A stretch of 64,000 nt of DNA, from assembly GCA_037953745.1 (NCBI GenBank), contig JBAKBP010006603.1:1-64000 (forward strand). Direction: 5' to 3'. The DNA comes from Lithodes maja (Eukaryota; Arthropoda; Malacostraca; Decapoda; Lithodidae). Every line of letters begins with the position of its first letter. Positions within the stretch are counted from its first letter, which is position 1. Under the pieces are notes generated by a model. The model was given only the letters and a program-made list of their open reading frames with translations. It searched no databases and was not told the origin of the DNA. Below are positions 62,483-64,000 of this stretch, piece by piece. A program made the position numbers and the translations under genes.

Positions 62483-64000
62483 TAAGGGTGTGAAAGTAAT
62501 GGGAGAATGCTAGCCGAGAAGCAAGAGAGAGTCGAAAGATGGAGGGAGTACTTCAATGAGTTGCTAAATGTAAGGAATGAAGAGCCAGCAAACATAGCTG
62601 GATATGGTATGGGAGGGAGAAGAAGAGAAGTAGTGGAGGAGGAGGAGGTGGGGATCAGGAGGTCAGAAGTGTGGGAAGCTATGAAAAGAGTGAAGTTGGG
62701 GAAAGCACCAGGAACAGATGGAGTGTGTGGGGAAATGTTGAGGTATGGTGGTGAGATAGTGATCGAATGGGTATGGAAAATGTGCAAACTAGACAACACA
62801 ATGTTCGGGAGTGCACCCGATGACTGGAAGACTGGCATAATAGTCCCCATATATAAGGGCAAAGGGGAAAGAGGAGTGTGTGGTAACCACCGAGGAATAT
62901 GTCTTCTAAGCGTAGTAGGGAAGGTATATAGTAGGGTAGTGATTGAGAGAGTGAGAGTGAGAACGGAGAAATGGATAGGCGACGAGCTGGGAGGTTTTAG
63001 GAAGGGAAGAGGATGTGTAGATCAGATTTTTACCCTGAATTGTGTTGTGGAGAAATATCTGGAGAAGAAACAAAAGGTGTATGTTGCCTTTATGGACTTG
63101 GAGAAGGCCTATGACAGAGTGGATAGAGAAGGTTTGTGGAAAGTCCTTAGAATATACGGAGTAGATGGCAAGTTGAAAGCAGTGAAGAGCATATATGAGG
63201 GTGCAAAGGCGGCAGTACGTGTGGAGAGTGAGCAGAGCGATTTCTTTGACCTGAATGTTGGTTTGAAACAGGGGTGTGTGATGTCCCCGTGGTTGTTTAC
63301 TGTATATATGGATGGAGTCATGAAAGAAATACTATCAAGAGCAGTGGATATTGGTGTATCGCTGAAAAGGGAGGGAATTGAGTGGAAGCTACCTATACTG
63401 CTGTTTGCGGATGATACAGTTCTGATGAGTGATAATGAATGGGAGTTGCAGGGTCTGGTAAATGAGTTTGGAACAGTGTGCGAAAAACGGAATTTGAAGG
63501 TAAATGCGGGGAAGAACAAGGTTATGGTCTTCGAAAGGGGTGAAGTCACAGAGTGTGAGGTGAAGCTGTACGGTCAGGCTATGGAGATCGTCAACTCTTT
63601 TAAGTATCTGGGCAGTGTGTTGGGTAAAGATGGGACTATGGATGAAGAAGTGCGGGAGAGGGTACAACAGGGGAAGAGGGTTTTTGGAACGCTGAAAGCA
63701 GTAACAAGAAATAGGGTGGTCAGTATGGAAGTGAAGAAGTCCTTGCATGACAGTGTGGTAATCCTGACACTTACTTACGGAAGCGAAGCATGGACGTTGG
63801 TTGAGAGACTCAGACCAAGAGTGAGAGCAGTGGAAATTAATTACTTAAGAAGTGCGTGCGGAGTTACATGGAGGGATAGACAGACTAATGAGGAAGTAAG
63901 AAGGAGGTGTGGTGTGGAGGTAGATGTGCTGGAAAGTGTGAAAAGGAACAACTTGAGATGGTTCGGCCATATGGAACGTATGGAAAGCGAGAGAATGACT
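62483..64000 (+). mobile_element. RTE-like non-LTR retrotransposon (family B), continuing past the window
   Basis: Homology with the 28.4-31.7 kb copy starts at TAAGGGTGTGAAAG (62483). A 4-base deletion at about 62497 shifts the frame, after which the reading is open. 5'-truncated within the endonuclease-RT linker. The 3' end and tail lie beyond 64000. Confidence 0.85.
62507..64000 (+). CDS. Open RT frame of the family B element, partial at right edge
   Basis: 498 codons without a stop to the window end. Order: EKQERVERWREYFNELLNVR, KRVKLGKAPGTDGVCGEMLR, WKTGIIVPIYKGKGERGVCG, NHRGICLLSVVGKVYSRVV, GDELGGFRKGRGCVDQIF, VAFMDLEKAYDRVDREGLW (motif A), KQGCVMSPWLFTVYMDGVMK (motif B), LLFADDTVLMSDNEWELQG (motif C), YLGSVLGKDGTMDEEVRERV, LTYGSEAWTLVERLRPRVRA, LRWFGHMERMESERMT. 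All RT catalytic Asp are present. Compared with sister copies one Leu codon is missing at about 63173 (KLKAV for KLLKAV), in frame. The start Met is internal; the natural start is lost. It is the best-preserved RT of its family here. An endonuclease is lacking, so it could not be autonomous. Confidence 0.85.
   Translation, partial: MLAEKQERVERWREYFNELLNVRNEEPANIAGYGMGGRRREVVEEEEVGIRRSEVWEAMKRVKLGKAPGTDGVCGEMLRYGGEIVIEWVWKMCKLDNTMFGSAPDDWKTGIIVPIYKGKGERGVCGNHRGICLLSVVGKVYSRVVIERVRVRTEKWIGDELGGFRKGRGCVDQIFTLNCVVEKYLEKKQKVYVAFMDLEKAYDRVDREGLWKVLRIYGVDGKLKAVKSIYEGAKAAVRVESEQSDFFDLNVGLKQGCVMSPWLFTVYMDGVMKEILSRAVDIGVSLKREGIEWKLPILLFADDTVLMSDNEWELQGLVNEFGTVCEKRNLKVNAGKNKVMVFERGEVTECEVKLYGQAMEIVNSFKYLGSVLGKDGTMDEEVRERVQQGKRVFGTLKAVTRNRVVSMEVKKSLHDSVVILTLTYGSEAWTLVERLRPRVRAVEINYLRSACGVTWRDRQTNEEVRRRCGVEVDVLESVKRNNLRWFGHMERMESERMT

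Noticed and set aside
1..64000. CRISPR arrays, bacterial operons, prophage
   Set aside because: None of the expected spacer-repeat patterns, gene density or ribosome-binding sites; the window is eukaryotic.

Overview
This window looks like animal nuclear DNA, most likely from an arthropod and probably a decapod crustacean. Evidence: one spliced exon of a conserved animal protein kinase (SNRK) with consensus splice sites; many tRNA-derived SINEs; several non-LTR retrotransposon families with short microsatellite tails; a Penelope-like element; pogo/Tigger-like and piggyBac-like (TTAA) DNA elements; and two DIRS-order (tyrosine recombinase) retroelements. I see no operons, CRISPR arrays, rRNA or bacterial genes. 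The decapod assignment is inference from repeat types; no species can be named.

Layout. 0-9 kb: non-LTR fragments. A LINE at 2.7-9.0 kb is split by a nearly complete minus-strand endonuclease/RT element (3.7-6.6 kb) and ends in two tandem 3' ends. 9-12.2 kb: mostly single-copy-looking DNA with a CpG-rich, CCAAT-box promoter-like stretch that ends in a splice donor, plus tandem repeats. 12.2-13.8 kb: a foldback element containing an RTE-like insertion. 14.6-15.2 kb: a TTAA element. 17.0-18.9 kb: an RTE fragment and a Penelope-like RT, each interrupted by a small DNA element. 19.6-21.0 kb: a triplicated SINE block. 21.5-23.9 kb: two pogo-like elements placed end to end, one keeping a transposase tail. 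25.5-27.3 kb: an I/Jockey-like LINE. 28.4-31.7 kb: an RTE-like copy interrupted by a palindromic TA element. 33.1-41.3 kb: DIRS copy 1 (plus). 41.3-48.3 kb: LINE fragments, two TTAA MITEs and about 3 kb without recognisable content. 48.3-57.3 kb: DIRS copy 2 (minus). 58-64 kb: LINE 3' ends, the SNRK exon, and an RTE-like ORF still open at the right edge.

The only host coding sequence I can support is the 182-nt SNRK exon at 59817-59998 (+). The rest is best read as intronic or intergenic sequence swollen by transposons.

The most informative structure is the DIRS pair and the nest around copy 2. A LINE was hit by a TTAA element, which was hit by a 9-kb DIRS element, which carries an 804-bp pogo-like element and an older captured SINE. 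Removing the layers restores the LINE reading frame. Both DIRS copies have inverted termini and an internal complementary region that is the reverse complement of the joined termini. Both read alanine where family consensus has catalytic aspartate in RT and RNase H, and both share one frameshift in the recombinase. Their coding strand is strikingly poor in adenine. They therefore look like products of a defective progenitor mobilised in trans.
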